From: Shinella sp. | Lineage (GTDB): Bacteria > Pseudomonadota > Alphaproteobacteria > Rhizobiales > Rhizobiaceae | Direction of reading: 5' to 3' | DNA: 64,000 bases | Assembly (NCBI GenBank): GCA_003248775.1 | Contig: QFQX01000025.1 | Coordinates: 1-64,000 of the forward strand | Part shown: positions 1-8,765 of the stretch, one piece after another | Numbering within the stretch: position 1 is the first letter of the stretch | Layout: every line of letters begins with the position of its first letter | The notes under the pieces: model-generated | Told to the model about the DNA's origin: nothing | Databases searched by the model: none | What the model saw: only the letters and a program-made list of their open reading frames with translations | Program-made: the position numbers and the translations under genes

Positions 1-34
1 TTTTGCGGCAACGACATGCGATGAAACAAGGACT

Positions 35-76
35 TAAAGCGTAGAGAGCGAAGCTGAAAGATCGCGACACGCTTTA
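35..76. repeat. Imperfect palindrome resembling a rhizobial intergenic repeat
   Basis: TAAAGCGT (35-42) pairs with ACGCTTTA (69-76) around a 26-base centre. Read on the minus strand, the element has the look of the short palindromic repeats scattered between genes in Rhizobiaceae. That family resemblance is from memory, not a search. It lies just downstream of the minus-strand hydrolase gene and could also end its transcript. The first 89 bases hold no complete gene. Confidence 0.4.
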
Positions 77-89
77 GGTCCGTTTCGTA

Positions 90-1034
90 TCAGATTGATG
101 ACATCTCGCGAAGCGGTTCCAGCGACGTCTCAACCACCGAAAGGGAAGCTTCGGAGCCGCAGAGAAACCGGCTGATCGCGTCGATCACCTCCGGAGCGCT
201 AACGATTCGCCGGTGACCGTAACCGTTCGCCCAGAAATGCTGCACCTTGTCCGATATACCGAGATAGCGCTTGGCATGCTCCGCCCGCACCTCCTTGTCT
301 TCCTCCGCATGGATGACGAGGAATGGCCGATCCAGTCGCCGAGCGATCGGCACGGTGTCATAGGTCTCGACCGGAGCCCCGGTCATGGTTTCCGAATATG
401 TAGCAAGACGCTCCCGCACCACGTTGCCAAGCCCCACGAGATCCGCGAAATCACGCATGACATCGGTTATCCGCGACGGAGAACCGATCAACACCATCCG
501 TCCGGCTCGAAAGGCCGGAACGCAGCCAAAGATCCCGCCCGACGCCGTCATCAGGCTCGCTCCACCGAAGGAATGGCCGACCGCGCCATCGAACGGCCCG
601 AACTGCGCCTGCGCCGCAACGATCGCCTCCGCTGCCCGCCGCATATCGAGTAGACGGCCGGACGAACGCCCGTGACCGGGCAGATCCAGCAGAACCACTT
701 CCGCACCGCTCGCCTGAAGTCCGGAAGCGATGTCCGTCAGATATTCCGCCCGCGCGCCCCATCCATGTACCACCAGCACCCGCCGGGGCGCCGCTTCCCG
801 CGAGGGCAATCGATAGGCGCTGACGAAACCACTGCTGATTGGAAGCGTGACTTTCTGCGCCGCCGAAAGCCGCTGCGCACCGGCGGCAAACATCGCCTTC
901 GCCTTGTCGCCCTTCGGCTTCTTCGAAGGTGTCACGCAGAACAGCAGAAACGCCAGCCTCGCCGCGAGGTCCGGCGAAACACGTCCAAGCACCGAGAAGC
1001 CGGCACGGGTGACCTTGATGGCAAAGGATGGCAT
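90..1034 (-). CDS. Alpha/beta hydrolase
   Basis: This 314-residue protein has an alpha/beta-hydrolase fold. It shows the oxyanion-hole strand VLVVHGWGA, a second strand VVLLDLPGHG, the nucleophile elbow GHSFGG (Ser nucleophile), a late acidic region (VIHAEEDKEV) and a C-terminal His (GYGHRR), which together give a plausible Ser-Asp-His triad. The substrate is unknown. I prefer the ATG at 1034; an in-frame TTG at 1061 would put the start inside a dyad shared with the divergent MarR gene. The tight head-to-head arrangement suggests control by that regulator. Confidence 0.85.
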   Translation of the reverse strand: MPSFAIKVTRAGFSVLGRVSPDLAARLAFLLFCVTPSKKPKGDKAKAMFAAGAQRLSAAQKVTLPISSGFVSAYRLPSREAAPRRVLVVHGWGARAEYLTDIASGLQASGAEVVLLDLPGHGRSSGRLLDMRRAAEAIVAAQAQFGPFDGAVGHSFGGASLMTASGGIFGCVPAFRAGRMVLIGSPSRITDVMRDFADLVGLGNVVRERLATYSETMTGAPVETYDTVPIARRLDRPFLVIHAEEDKEVRAEHAKRYLGISDKVQHFWANGYGHRRIVSAPEVIDAISRFLCGSEASLSVVETSLEPLREMSSI

Positions 1035-1055
1035 AGTCTCGATATCCGCAATAAA

Positions 1056-1069
1056 GTTCAATCATGAAC
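1056..1069. promoter_or_regulatory. Dyad between hydrolase and marR, candidate operator
   Basis: GTTCA-ATCA-TGAAC is a perfect inverted repeat in the roughly 49-base gap between the divergent hydrolase and MarR genes. MarR proteins commonly bind such short dyads in their own divergent promoter. The operator role is inferred from position only. Confidence 0.4.
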
Positions 1070-1083
1070 AATAAAGTACAACG

Positions 1084-1551
1084 ATGAACAAAAATCAAGT
1101 CCTGCCGTGGGATCATCCTCGTTTCAAGAGCTGGATCGCCGTGGGCCGTGCCTGCCAGTTGATGCAGCAGGCTCTGACGCGGGCGCTGGCCGATCTCGAC
1201 ATCAAGCCGCCGCACCTCGACATTCTCGTCAATCTCTATCGCTTCGAAGGGATCTCGCAGCAGGAATTGGCTCGCAAACTGCTCGTCGGACGCTCCAATA
1301 TGAGCATGCTGCTACCGCAGATGGAAAAGCGCGGCCTGCTGGAGCGCAGGCCCGACCCGAAAGACAAGAGAGTGCTACGGCTCTATCTGACCGAATCGGG
1401 GCGCGAACTGACCGGCCGTGCCATGGTCATCCAGACGGATATCATCGAGAAGACGTTATCTGCTACGCCGATCGAGGACTGCCTGGCCATGGCCGAGAAC
1501 ATGGAAAAACTGATCGCCCGGCTTCAGCAGCAAGGCGTCGCCGACGCATAG
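1084..1551 (+). CDS. MarR-family transcriptional regulator
   Basis: The 155-residue product has the length and layout of MarR dimers. A winged helix (about residues 40-105) contains the recognition-helix segment SQQELARKLLVGRSNMSMLL and the wing RRPDPKDKRVLRLYLTESG, flanked by dimerisation helices. MarR proteins usually repress a nearby gene until a small phenolic or oxidant ligand binds. The divergent alpha/beta hydrolase is the likely target. No ligand can be named from sequence. Confidence 0.92.
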   Translation: MNKNQVLPWDHPRFKSWIAVGRACQLMQQALTRALADLDIKPPHLDILVNLYRFEGISQQELARKLLVGRSNMSMLLPQMEKRGLLERRPDPKDKRVLRLYLTESGRELTGRAMVIQTDIIEKTLSATPIEDCLAMAENMEKLIARLQQQGVADA

Positions 1552-1579
1552 CCGGCCCTTGCGCTGGCTCCGTCAGCCC

Positions 1580-1948
1580 TCAGCGGGGATCGCGGCTCAA
1601 TCCCTTTTCGGCAAGTTCGCCTTCGTATTCGGCAAACTTTTCCGCGCCGGTCAGCCCGAGTTCGTGCAGATAGCTCCAGGTGAAGATGCCGGTGTCATGA
1701 CCATCGTCGAAACGAATCCGGACCGCGTAATTGCCGGTCTGGACCATATCGGAAATGGCCACATTACGCTTGCCCGGAACCGTGACCTTCTGGTCTGGGG
1801 CATGCCCCTGAACCTCGGCGGAAGGCGAAAGCACGCGCAACATCTCCGCCGGCAGGACGGCTGTCGTCCCGTCGTTGAAGGTCACCGTCAACTGCCTGCG
1901 ATCCTTCGAGACCTTGAGTTCGCTTGGCCAGACATCGCTCATCGTCAT
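1580..1948 (-). CDS. DUF971 (gamma-butyrobetaine hydroxylase-like N-terminal domain) protein
   Basis: This 122-residue protein matches the stand-alone DUF971/GBBH-like_N type: WPSELKVSKDRRQLTVTF near the start, a central GKRNVAISDM segment, and YAVRIRFDDGHDTGIFTW-YLHELG toward the end. The domain is known at the N terminus of carnitine-biosynthesis dioxygenases and as free small proteins near Fe-S and Moco genes. Its precise role is unsettled. It lies divergently upstream of moaA, which fits an Fe-S or cofactor link by context only. Confidence 0.85.
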   Translation of the reverse strand: MTMSDVWPSELKVSKDRRQLTVTFNDGTTAVLPAEMLRVLSPSAEVQGHAPDQKVTVPGKRNVAISDMVQTGNYAVRIRFDDGHDTGIFTWSYLHELGLTGAEKFAEYEGELAEKGLSRDPR

Positions 1949-2106
1949 GCTCTACCACCGTATTTCGAACAGACAGTTAGGCGTCGCGGTCTTGCAGTGC
2001 AAGACAATTTGATGAATACCAACCCTCCGTATCGCTTGACGCAAATCGCTGAAATCCCCATCCTATTAGGAAAAACCGGTATTATCGCGAAAACCGGGAG
2101 GTTCCA

Positions 2107-3156
2107 TTGAATTTCAAGGCAGGTCCATGGCCGAACGCATCGGCTCTGGTTGACAGCAGCGCTCCTATGATCGACCCGTTCGGCCGGGCCGTGACGTATC
2201 TGCGCGTGTCGGTGACGGACCGCTGCGATTTCCGCTGCACCTATTGCATGGCCGAAAACATGACCTTCCTGCCGAAGAAGGACCTGCTGACGCTCGAGGA
2301 ACTCGACCGGCTCTGTTCCGCCTTCATCGCCAAGGGCGTACGTAAGCTGCGCCTGACGGGCGGTGAACCGCTGGTGCGCAAGAACATCATGTTCCTCGTC
2401 AGAAGCCTCTCTCGCCATCTTCAGTCGGGCGCGCTCGACGAACTGACGCTGACAACCAACGGATCGCAGCTCGCCCGCTTTGCCGACGAGCTTGCCGAGT
2501 GCGGCGTTCGCCGCATCAACGTGTCGCTCGACACCCTCGATCCCGACAAGTTCCACTCGATTACGCGCTGGGGCGATATCGGCAAGGTGATGGAAGGCAT
2601 CGCCGCCGCGCAACGCGCCGGCATCCGGGTCAAGCTCAACGCCGTCGCGCTCAAGGATTTCAACGAGCACGAAATCCCGGACCTCCTGCGTTACGCCCAT
2701 GCCAACGACATGGACCTCACCCTCATCGAGACCATGCCGATGGGTGAAACGGATGAGGACCGCACGGACCAGTATCTGCCGCTTTCGACCGTGCGCGAGC
2801 GCTTGTCGCAGAACTTCACCATGACCGACATTCCGCTTTCCACCGGCGGCCCGGCGCGCTACGTCGATGTTGCGGAAACCGGTGGCCGCCTCGGCTTCAT
2901 AACGCCGCTCACCCATAATTTCTGCGAGAGCTGTAACCGCGTACGCGTGACCTGCACCGGCACGCTCTATATGTGTCTCGGCCAGAACGACGCCGCCGAC
3001 CTGCGAACGGCATTGCGCGCCTCACCGGATGGCGCCTTCCTTTCGAACGCTATCGACGAGGCCATCGGCCGCAAGCCCAAGGGTCATGACTTCATCATCG
3101 ACCGCGACCACCGCCGGCCCGCCGTCGCCCGCCATATGAGCGTCACCGGCGGCTGA
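2107..3156 (+). CDS. moaA: GTP 3',8-cyclase MoaA (molybdenum cofactor biosynthesis)
   Basis: This radical-SAM enzyme performs the first step of Moco synthesis, converting GTP to 3',8-cyclo-7,8-dihydro-GTP, which MoaC then turns into cPMP. The N-terminal CDFRCTYC motif is the CX3CX2C site for the SAM-binding 4Fe-4S cluster. The C-terminal CESCNRVRVTC and a later Cys hold the second cluster, and the chain ends in the Gly-Gly tail typical of MoaA. The length (349 residues) is normal. The TTG start is chosen because GGGAGG stands 5 bases upstream; an in-frame ATG at 2167 begins the conserved core MIDPFGRAVTYLR but lacks such a site. mobA and mobB lie about 5 kb downstream. Confidence 0.96.
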   Translation: MNFKAGPWPNASALVDSSAPMIDPFGRAVTYLRVSVTDRCDFRCTYCMAENMTFLPKKDLLTLEELDRLCSAFIAKGVRKLRLTGGEPLVRKNIMFLVRSLSRHLQSGALDELTLTTNGSQLARFADELAECGVRRINVSLDTLDPDKFHSITRWGDIGKVMEGIAAAQRAGIRVKLNAVALKDFNEHEIPDLLRYAHANDMDLTLIETMPMGETDEDRTDQYLPLSTVRERLSQNFTMTDIPLSTGGPARYVDVAETGGRLGFITPLTHNFCESCNRVRVTCTGTLYMCLGQNDAADLRTALRASPDGAFLSNAIDEAIGRKPKGHDFIIDRDHRRPAVARHMSVTGG

Positions 3157-3240
3157 GCAGGGATCAGCCTCGGCAGACGCCTCCGAGAACGTTTCTCCCA
3201 TTACCTGCCAGATGGCGCACTCCAATTTCGGATAAAGAGC

Positions 3241-3298
3241 CTCGGGTCTGAACGAGAGGATAGCCCGTTAGAGTCCACGGGCAGTAATCCCCCTGCCC
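3241..3298 (+). promoter_or_regulatory. Structured leader with mutually exclusive hairpins
   Basis: Upstream of the small secreted protein, CTCG/CGAG (3241-3244, 3253-3256) can pair. CCCGT/ACGGG (3264-3268, 3277-3281) and GGGCAG/CTGCCC (3279-3284, 3293-3298) share the bases GGG and so cannot form together. This could be a leader with alternative folds or simply the tail structure of the moaA transcript. No known riboswitch consensus is recognised. Confidence 0.25.
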
Positions 3299-3370
3299 GA
3301 AGAGGCAAATCGACACCCTACCTGTTGGCATTTAAAAAGACTGACCGCGGCTACAGGAGAGGAGACGTCC

Positions 3371-3616
3371 ATGACACGTTTATCCCTGGTCTTTCTTTCA
3401 GCAGGTTTTCTTCTTGGCTCCCTTTCTGTGGAAACGGCTCAGGCAGGCATCAGAACCGTTACCGTCAAACCGACACCGCAAAACGTGGAATCGGGTAAAG
3501 CTGTGCTTTACGATGATGGAAAATGTCCCGCGGGCCAGATCGGCAAGTTTCGTAAAGCCAAGAACAAAGAATCGATCAGTAAAACCTGCGTACATCTTTC
3601 CAACCCGGGACAGTGA
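3371..3616 (+). CDS. Small secreted protein (DUF6719-like)
   Basis: The 81-residue product begins with a clear Sec signal peptide (MTRLSLVFLSAGFLLGSLS, cleavage near TAQAG), leaving a mature domain of about 55 residues. That domain contains VLYDDGKCPAGQIGKF and a second Cys near the end (SKTCVHLS), so one disulphide is likely. The CPAGQI pattern resembles the small rhizobial periplasmic family DUF6719; this is a recollection and not certain. GGAGAGGAG lies just upstream of the ATG. Function is unknown. Confidence 0.7.
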   Translation: MTRLSLVFLSAGFLLGSLSVETAQAGIRTVTVKPTPQNVESGKAVLYDDGKCPAGQIGKFRKAKNKESISKTCVHLSNPGQ

Positions 3617-3727
3617 AGAAGCGCCTCCAGCGTCTTCGCACACCGCGCTGGGCCCGTTCAGCTAGGTCTTGATTGCCAGATCAGGGCATAGCCACGCATG
3701 ATCCACAATCAAGCCCAAAGGCAAAAG

Positions 3728-3753
3728 CGGCTCGGAAGTGTCCTGCCGAGCCG
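3728..3753 (-). terminator. Rho-independent terminator of the chemoreceptor gene
   Basis: CGGCTCGG pairs with CCGAGCCG around a 10-base loop. On the minus strand the stem is followed by CTTTTGCC, as expected for a terminator directly after the minus-strand chemoreceptor stop at 3770. Confidence 0.7.
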
Positions 3754-3769
3754 GGTACGGTTCGATACC

Positions 3770-6337
3770 TCAGGCCCGACGCTGCATCGGCTCGCTGTCG
3801 TAGCGGCGATCGCTGACGCCCAACATATGCTGGCTGGCAAGGTCACGGGTCTTGAACTGGTCGATCTTCGCCATCAGCACTTCCACGCGATGACGAAGGC
3901 CCTGGATTTCGGCGTTGTTCTCTTCCACCATGGCCGCGTTGCGCTGGGTGATGAGTTCTACATCCTTGACGGCCCTGGTCACCTCGCCGATGCCGGTCGA
4001 TTGTTCGCGCGTGGCGGACGAAATGCTTTCCACGAGCGTCTGTACTTCCTCGACCTGATCGATGATCGCCTGTAGCGCTTGGCCCGTCTGTTCGACGAGA
4101 GCAACACCGGACTTCACCTGACCGGAACTGATGGAAATCAGCCCCTTGATCTCCTTTGCGGCGCCAGCGCAACGCTGGGCGAGTTCGCGAACCTCCTGGG
4201 CGACCACGGCAAAGCCACGGCCCGCCTCGCCTGCCCTTGCCGCCTCGACACCGGCATTCAGCGCAAGCAGGTTGGTCTGGAAGGCGATTTCGTCGATGAC
4301 GCCGATGATCGTCGAGATTTTCTCCGAAGATCGGCTGATCTCTGCCATGGCTTCCACGGCATGGGTGACGACCACGCCAGACTGACGGGCATGATCGCGC
4401 GCAAGATGGACCGACTGCGCGGTACGACCCGCACCATCCGCAGTCGAGCGTACCACGTCACTGAGATGCGCCAGAGCCCGCGCGCTTTCCTCGAGCGCGG
4501 CAGCCTGCTGCTCCGTGCGGCGGGCGAGATCGTCGGCGGAAACAGCGAGATTACCTGTGCCGGCGTCGATATCCACACTGGTGGAGCGGACATCGGCAAG
4601 GGTTGCCCTGAGCGCCTCGACGGCGTGGTTGTAGGTCTCGGCCATGGAAACGAAATCGCCCGGCAGGTTGTCGCGCATCGTGGCTTCGAGATTGCCGGCC
4701 GCCAATGCCTCCAGCACTTCGGAAAGGGCATCGAGCGCGGAACGCTGCTCGGCCTCGACCTGCTCGCGCTCACGGGCACGCTGCTCGGCCTCCTTCGCCG
4801 ACATCGTTCTGGCGCTAGCCGCCTCATCCTCGAGCCTGCGGTTTTCGACCGCCGCATCGCGGAAGACCGTGACGGAACGCACCATGTCGCCGATTTCGTC
4901 GCCGCGATTGCGGCCCTCGATCGGCACCGCGAGATCTCCGCCGGCAAGACGCGTCATGACTTCGGTGATACGCTTCAGCGGCGCGCGCAACGTCTCGACC
5001 AACATAAGACCGCCAACGATCGCAAGCAGCGTACCGACCACCATGGCGATGACGGAAATCGTCGCGGACCGCTCGCTGTCCTCCTTGCCGATCTCCTGCG
5101 CACGGCTGACGAAATCGCGCAGTGAGGACATAGCCTTCGAGACATGCTCGGATGCCGTCGCCCGCTCCTTCCCCCAGGTTTCGTTGAGAGCGAGAAGTGT
5201 CGCCGACCGGCTTTCGATCGCCGCCAAATGCGGCTCCATCTTTTTGGCGAAATCGCGCAGCGCACTGTTCTTCGCACCAAGCGCGGAAATCTGCCTGGCG
5301 GAGTCGGAGAGCGCCTTCAGGTCGGAAAGAACCTGCCGCCGGGAGGCATCATCGACCACGCCACGCATACGTTCCGCATGCAGGCGCAGGGCGTCGATAC
5401 CGATCGCAGCGGCATCGACCAGTTCCATCAGTTCCTTCTGATCTGCAACCAGCTTGTCGAGGCCGACGAAGCGGTCGGAAGCGACGTCGGTATTCTTCGC
5501 GGCCTGCAGGGTGAGCTTTTGCTCGATGGTGACCAGTTCAGAAAGCTGACGGCCAAGTGCCTGGGCCTTGACATCATCGCTGTCATTGCCGGCCACGATG
5601 GCATCGAGCTTGGTGACGGCACCGGCCACCTCGGCAATCGTCGCCTTGCTCTTGGGCGAAGCGATGGATTCGGCGCGTGCCAGTTCCTTGGCTATAGCGC
5701 CCATATAGAGCCGCGCCTCATCCAGCTGCTCGGTCGGGGTGAACGCCATCTGTACGCCTGCACGCATCTTGCCGAGTTTATCGACCAGCCCCTTGAAAGC
5801 CGAGCTATCGAACAACAGTTCCTTGGCGAACTGCTCTTTCTCGGTGAACTCCTTGCGGACGAATTCGACCTGCTTCTTGATCTGCCCGCCTTCGGTCTCG
5901 ATGGCAGCGAGGCTCGCCTCGATGGACGCGTCGAGATTGTCACGCTCGGTCTTGCTCGCCCACATCGCGTCGAGTTGCACACGCATCCTGTCGGCAAGTG
6001 CCCTGAGATCCCCGAGTTCCGCCTTGGCTGCCTGTTCGGCCAGCACGCCGTCGAGAACGCCCAGACCCCGTTCCTCTGCAGAAATCGCCGCAATCAGCGC
6101 TGAACGGCTTTCTTCGGAGGGATCGATCGAGAATTCCTGCAGCGCCGTCTGCACCTGTTCGAGGTCGCTGATATTGCCGATCGTCGCACGAGTCACCGTC
6201 ATGTGGCCGTTGAGCATGGTTGCCGTATGGTAGCCGAGCAATCCGACCCCGGCCATCAGGATGACGAGCGGCACGACGAAGAGAAGAACCTTCGTGACGA
6301 TGCGGCGGCTTTGCAGAAGGCGGTCAATGAAACTCAT
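3770..6337 (-). CDS. Methyl-accepting chemotaxis protein
   Basis: This 855-residue receptor has a first membrane segment (VTKVLLFVVPLVILMAGVG, about residues 14-32) and a long, mostly helical periplasmic region of about 400 residues, suggesting an HBM-type double four-helix sensor. A second membrane segment (ISVIAMVVGTLLAIVGGLML) is followed by a HAMP domain, a second HAMP-like segment, and a signalling coiled coil with the hairpin tip IDEIAFQTNLLALNAGVEAA. The tip would contact CheA and CheW. The ATG at 6337 is taken as start because the sequence before the membrane segment in a 40-residue longer frame is not conserved-looking. The ligand cannot be inferred. Confidence 0.93.
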   Translation of the reverse strand: MSFIDRLLQSRRIVTKVLLFVVPLVILMAGVGLLGYHTATMLNGHMTVTRATIGNISDLEQVQTALQEFSIDPSEESRSALIAAISAEERGLGVLDGVLAEQAAKAELGDLRALADRMRVQLDAMWASKTERDNLDASIEASLAAIETEGGQIKKQVEFVRKEFTEKEQFAKELLFDSSAFKGLVDKLGKMRAGVQMAFTPTEQLDEARLYMGAIAKELARAESIASPKSKATIAEVAGAVTKLDAIVAGNDSDDVKAQALGRQLSELVTIEQKLTLQAAKNTDVASDRFVGLDKLVADQKELMELVDAAAIGIDALRLHAERMRGVVDDASRRQVLSDLKALSDSARQISALGAKNSALRDFAKKMEPHLAAIESRSATLLALNETWGKERATASEHVSKAMSSLRDFVSRAQEIGKEDSERSATISVIAMVVGTLLAIVGGLMLVETLRAPLKRITEVMTRLAGGDLAVPIEGRNRGDEIGDMVRSVTVFRDAAVENRRLEDEAASARTMSAKEAEQRAREREQVEAEQRSALDALSEVLEALAAGNLEATMRDNLPGDFVSMAETYNHAVEALRATLADVRSTSVDIDAGTGNLAVSADDLARRTEQQAAALEESARALAHLSDVVRSTADGAGRTAQSVHLARDHARQSGVVVTHAVEAMAEISRSSEKISTIIGVIDEIAFQTNLLALNAGVEAARAGEAGRGFAVVAQEVRELAQRCAGAAKEIKGLISISSGQVKSGVALVEQTGQALQAIIDQVEEVQTLVESISSATREQSTGIGEVTRAVKDVELITQRNAAMVEENNAEIQGLRHRVEVLMAKIDQFKTRDLASQHMLGVSDRRYDSEPMQRRA

Positions 6338-6592
6338 GCGATCCTCGAAAACGAATTCTGGCAAATCTTTTGGCGTATCATGCTCGAAGCCCGGTGGGAC
6401 GGGCCGAATCCGCAACAAGCGGAGATTGCGAAACTGTCCCGCCACAAACTTGAACAATCGTTAAGCTCGATCCCGTTTTCTTAGGTATCTCCGCGTTTTT
6501 AACGCTTCGGGGAGTTTTCCCGTGCGCAATACCGGGTATCCGTCACAAGCGACTTCGGATAGAAGGGGCCTCCAGCTTCTCAGGATTCTTCA

Positions 6593-7504
6593 ATGGCTCT
6601 GTCCAGCAATACCAGGGGCGCCCTGCTGATGGCGGCCTCCATGGCCGGCTTCACCATCAATGACGCACTGACCAAGGCGGTGACGCCCTATATGAATGTC
6701 GGGCAGATCATGCTCCTGCGCGGCATCATGACGACAATCCTGGTCTATCTGATCGCCCGCCGGATGGGAGCGCTCGTTCATATCCGCTCGTTCACCCAAC
6801 CGCTGGTGCTGTTACGCATTCTCTGCGAAACGCTCTCGACAATCGCCTATCTCAGCGCCTTGAGGCAGATGCCGCTCGCCAACGCGTCATCCATCCTGCA
6901 ATCGCTACCGCTTGCAGTGACACTCGGCGCGGCCCTGTTTTTCCGCGAACCGGTCGGCTGGCGGCGTTGGACGGCGATCATCGTCGGCTTCATCGGCGTG
7001 ATGATCATCATCCGCCCGGGCCCGGAAGGCTTCACTCACGCCTCGATCTACGTGGTGTTGAGCGTGTTCTTCGCCGCCTCCCGCGATCTGGTGACAAAAA
7101 AGATCGACACCGCGATCCCCTCGCTCGCCGTGACGCTTTCCACCGCAGTCGGTATAACGCTGACCGGAGCGGTGCTTGTCATGCCGCTTGGCGGCTGGCA
7201 GCCCGTGAGCGGAGCCAATTTCGCAACGTTGGCGCTTGCCTCCGTCCTGCTCTTCGTCGGCTACCAGTCCATCATCATGGCGATGCGCACCGGCGAAATA
7301 TCCTTCATCGCCCCCTTCCGCTACATGAGCCTGCTCTGGGCCGTGGTGCTTGGAATGGTACTCTTCGGCGAGGTTCCCGACGCCTGGATGATGACCGGCG
7401 CTGCCATCGTCATCGGTTCAGGCCTCTACACCTTCTACCGCGAGAACAAGCGCAAGATCAGAAATCCGGTCGGTCAGCAGTCCCAGCCGGGATCACCATT
7501 GTGA
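6593..7504 (+). CDS. DMT-superfamily (EamA) transporter
   Basis: This 303-residue membrane protein has the two-repeat EamA layout with about ten hydrophobic helices, for example GALLMAASMAGFTINDALTK at the start and VVLGMVLFGEVPDAWMMTGA near the end. Members export metabolites or take up small polar compounds across the inner membrane. It is read in the same direction as mobA, 13 bases upstream of it, and is probably co-transcribed. No direct Moco role is implied by family membership. Confidence 0.9.
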   Translation: MALSSNTRGALLMAASMAGFTINDALTKAVTPYMNVGQIMLLRGIMTTILVYLIARRMGALVHIRSFTQPLVLLRILCETLSTIAYLSALRQMPLANASSILQSLPLAVTLGAALFFREPVGWRRWTAIIVGFIGVMIIIRPGPEGFTHASIYVVLSVFFAASRDLVTKKIDTAIPSLAVTLSTAVGITLTGAVLVMPLGGWQPVSGANFATLALASVLLFVGYQSIIMAMRTGEISFIAPFRYMSLLWAVVLGMVLFGEVPDAWMMTGAAIVIGSGLYTFYRENKRKIRNPVGQQSQPGSPL

Positions 7505-7517
7505 AGGCAGGCAAGCC

Positions 7518-8153
7518 ATGAGCACGCCGCAGACGTCGCAGTCCTTTCCGGCACTGATCCTTGCCGGCGGCCTTTCGCGACGAATGGGCCGGGACAAGAC
7601 GATGGTCGATCTCGCTGGAAAGCCGATGATCGCCCATGTCGTAGAGCGCTTGCGACCGCAGGTATCGAGCCTTGCCGTCAACGCCCCACCGGGCGTCCTT
7701 CCCGAGATCGGTCTTCCCATGCTGCCGGACACCATTCCCGGCCACGCCGGCCCCCTAGCTGGCGTTCTGGCCGGGTTGATCCATGCGCGGCAAACCACGC
7801 ACGAAGCATCCCATCTCCTGACGGCGCCCGCCGACACACCTTTCCTGCCGGTGGACCTGACCGCGAGAATGACGGCCAACATCGCGCCGGGACGGATCGT
7901 CGTTGCGGCCTCTCTCGGTCGCATCCATCCGGTCGTCGCTCTCTGGCCTATCTCGCTGACGGACGATCTCGATGAATGGCTGGGCAACCCGGATAACCGC
8001 AAGCTTCAGTCCTTCATTGCCCGTCACCCCTCGGCGGCAGTCGATTTCCCGACGGTCGAAACCGCATCCGGCCCTCTCGACCCGTTCTTCAACGTCAACA
8101 CACCGGATGACCTCGCCCGCGCCGAACAGATCCTGAAGGAACACCGCCCATGA
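7518..8153 (+). CDS. mobA: Molybdenum cofactor guanylyltransferase MobA
   Basis: MobA attaches GMP from GTP to molybdopterin-Mo to make the bis-MGD cofactor used by DMSO-reductase-family enzymes. The 211-residue protein opens with the nucleotidyltransferase signature LAGGLSRRMGRDK. It has PGHAGPLAGVLAGL in the nucleotide-binding region and a metal-binding APADTPFLP segment. It overlaps mobB by an ATGA junction, so the two are translationally coupled. Confidence 0.95.
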   Translation: MSTPQTSQSFPALILAGGLSRRMGRDKTMVDLAGKPMIAHVVERLRPQVSSLAVNAPPGVLPEIGLPMLPDTIPGHAGPLAGVLAGLIHARQTTHEASHLLTAPADTPFLPVDLTARMTANIAPGRIVVAASLGRIHPVVALWPISLTDDLDEWLGNPDNRKLQSFIARHPSAAVDFPTVETASGPLDPFFNVNTPDDLARAEQILKEHRP

Positions 8154-8686
8154 CAGAGGAAAAGCCGACAGGCGGACCACGCATCTTCGGAATTTCCGGC
8201 TGGAAAAACTCGGGCAAGACAGGATTGGCTGTGCGGCTGGTCGAGGAATTCACCCGGCGCGGCTACCACATCTCGACCATCAAGCATGCCCATCATGACT
8301 TCGACATCGACAAGGTCGGCGCCGACAGCTACCGGCACCGGCAGGCCGGAGCCCACGAGGTGGCAATCGTGTCGGGCACCCGCTACGCCATCATGCACGA
8401 ACTGCGCGGCGCACCCGAACCGTCATTCGATGAGATCGTCGCCCGCATTGCCCCTTGCGACCTGATCCTGATCGAAGGCTACAAGCGGGAAGCGGTTCCG
8501 AAGATCGAGGCCCGGCGACTGGAAGCGGCAAAGCGCGAACCGCTCGCGCCGTCCGATCCACACATCGTCGCCATCGCCGCCGACCATTCCGTCGAAGACA
8601 CGTCGCTCACCGTCTTCGATCTCGACGACACAAATGCGATTGCCGATTTCATCGCCGGCATTACGGGACTGCCGCCGCGGCAATAA
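8150..8686 (+). CDS. mobB: Molybdopterin-guanine dinucleotide biosynthesis protein MobB
   Basis: This 178-residue GTP-binding protein has the P-loop GWKNSGKTGL near its N terminus, the TIKHAHHDFDIDKVGADSYRH segment (given here as TIKHAHHDFDIDK and GADSYRH) and the later ILIEGYKRE motif of the family. MobB helps MobA supply GTP during bis-MGD synthesis and is not strictly essential in E. coli. It starts inside the mobA stop codon. The unit ends before the hairpin at 8717. Confidence 0.94.
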   Translation: MTEEKPTGGPRIFGISGWKNSGKTGLAVRLVEEFTRRGYHISTIKHAHHDFDIDKVGADSYRHRQAGAHEVAIVSGTRYAIMHELRGAPEPSFDEIVARIAPCDLILIEGYKREAVPKIEARRLEAAKREPLAPSDPHIVAIAADHSVEDTSLTVFDLDDTNAIADFIAGITGLPPRQ

Positions 8687-8716
8687 CGCTAGCACCATAA
8701 AATACCCCAAATGAAA

Positions 8717-8743
8717 AGGCCGCCGGATCGTCTCCGGCGGCCT
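8717..8743. terminator. Terminator between mobB and the OmpA-family gene
   Basis: AGGCCGCCGGA and TCCGGCGGCCT form a perfect 11-bp stem with a 5-base loop. On the minus strand the stem is followed by TTTTCATTT, a good terminator for the OmpA-family gene. On the plus strand the tail CTCTGTTC is weaker and may partly serve mobB. Confidence 0.85.
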
Positions 8744-8765
8744 CTCTGTTCAGTCGATCCACCGC

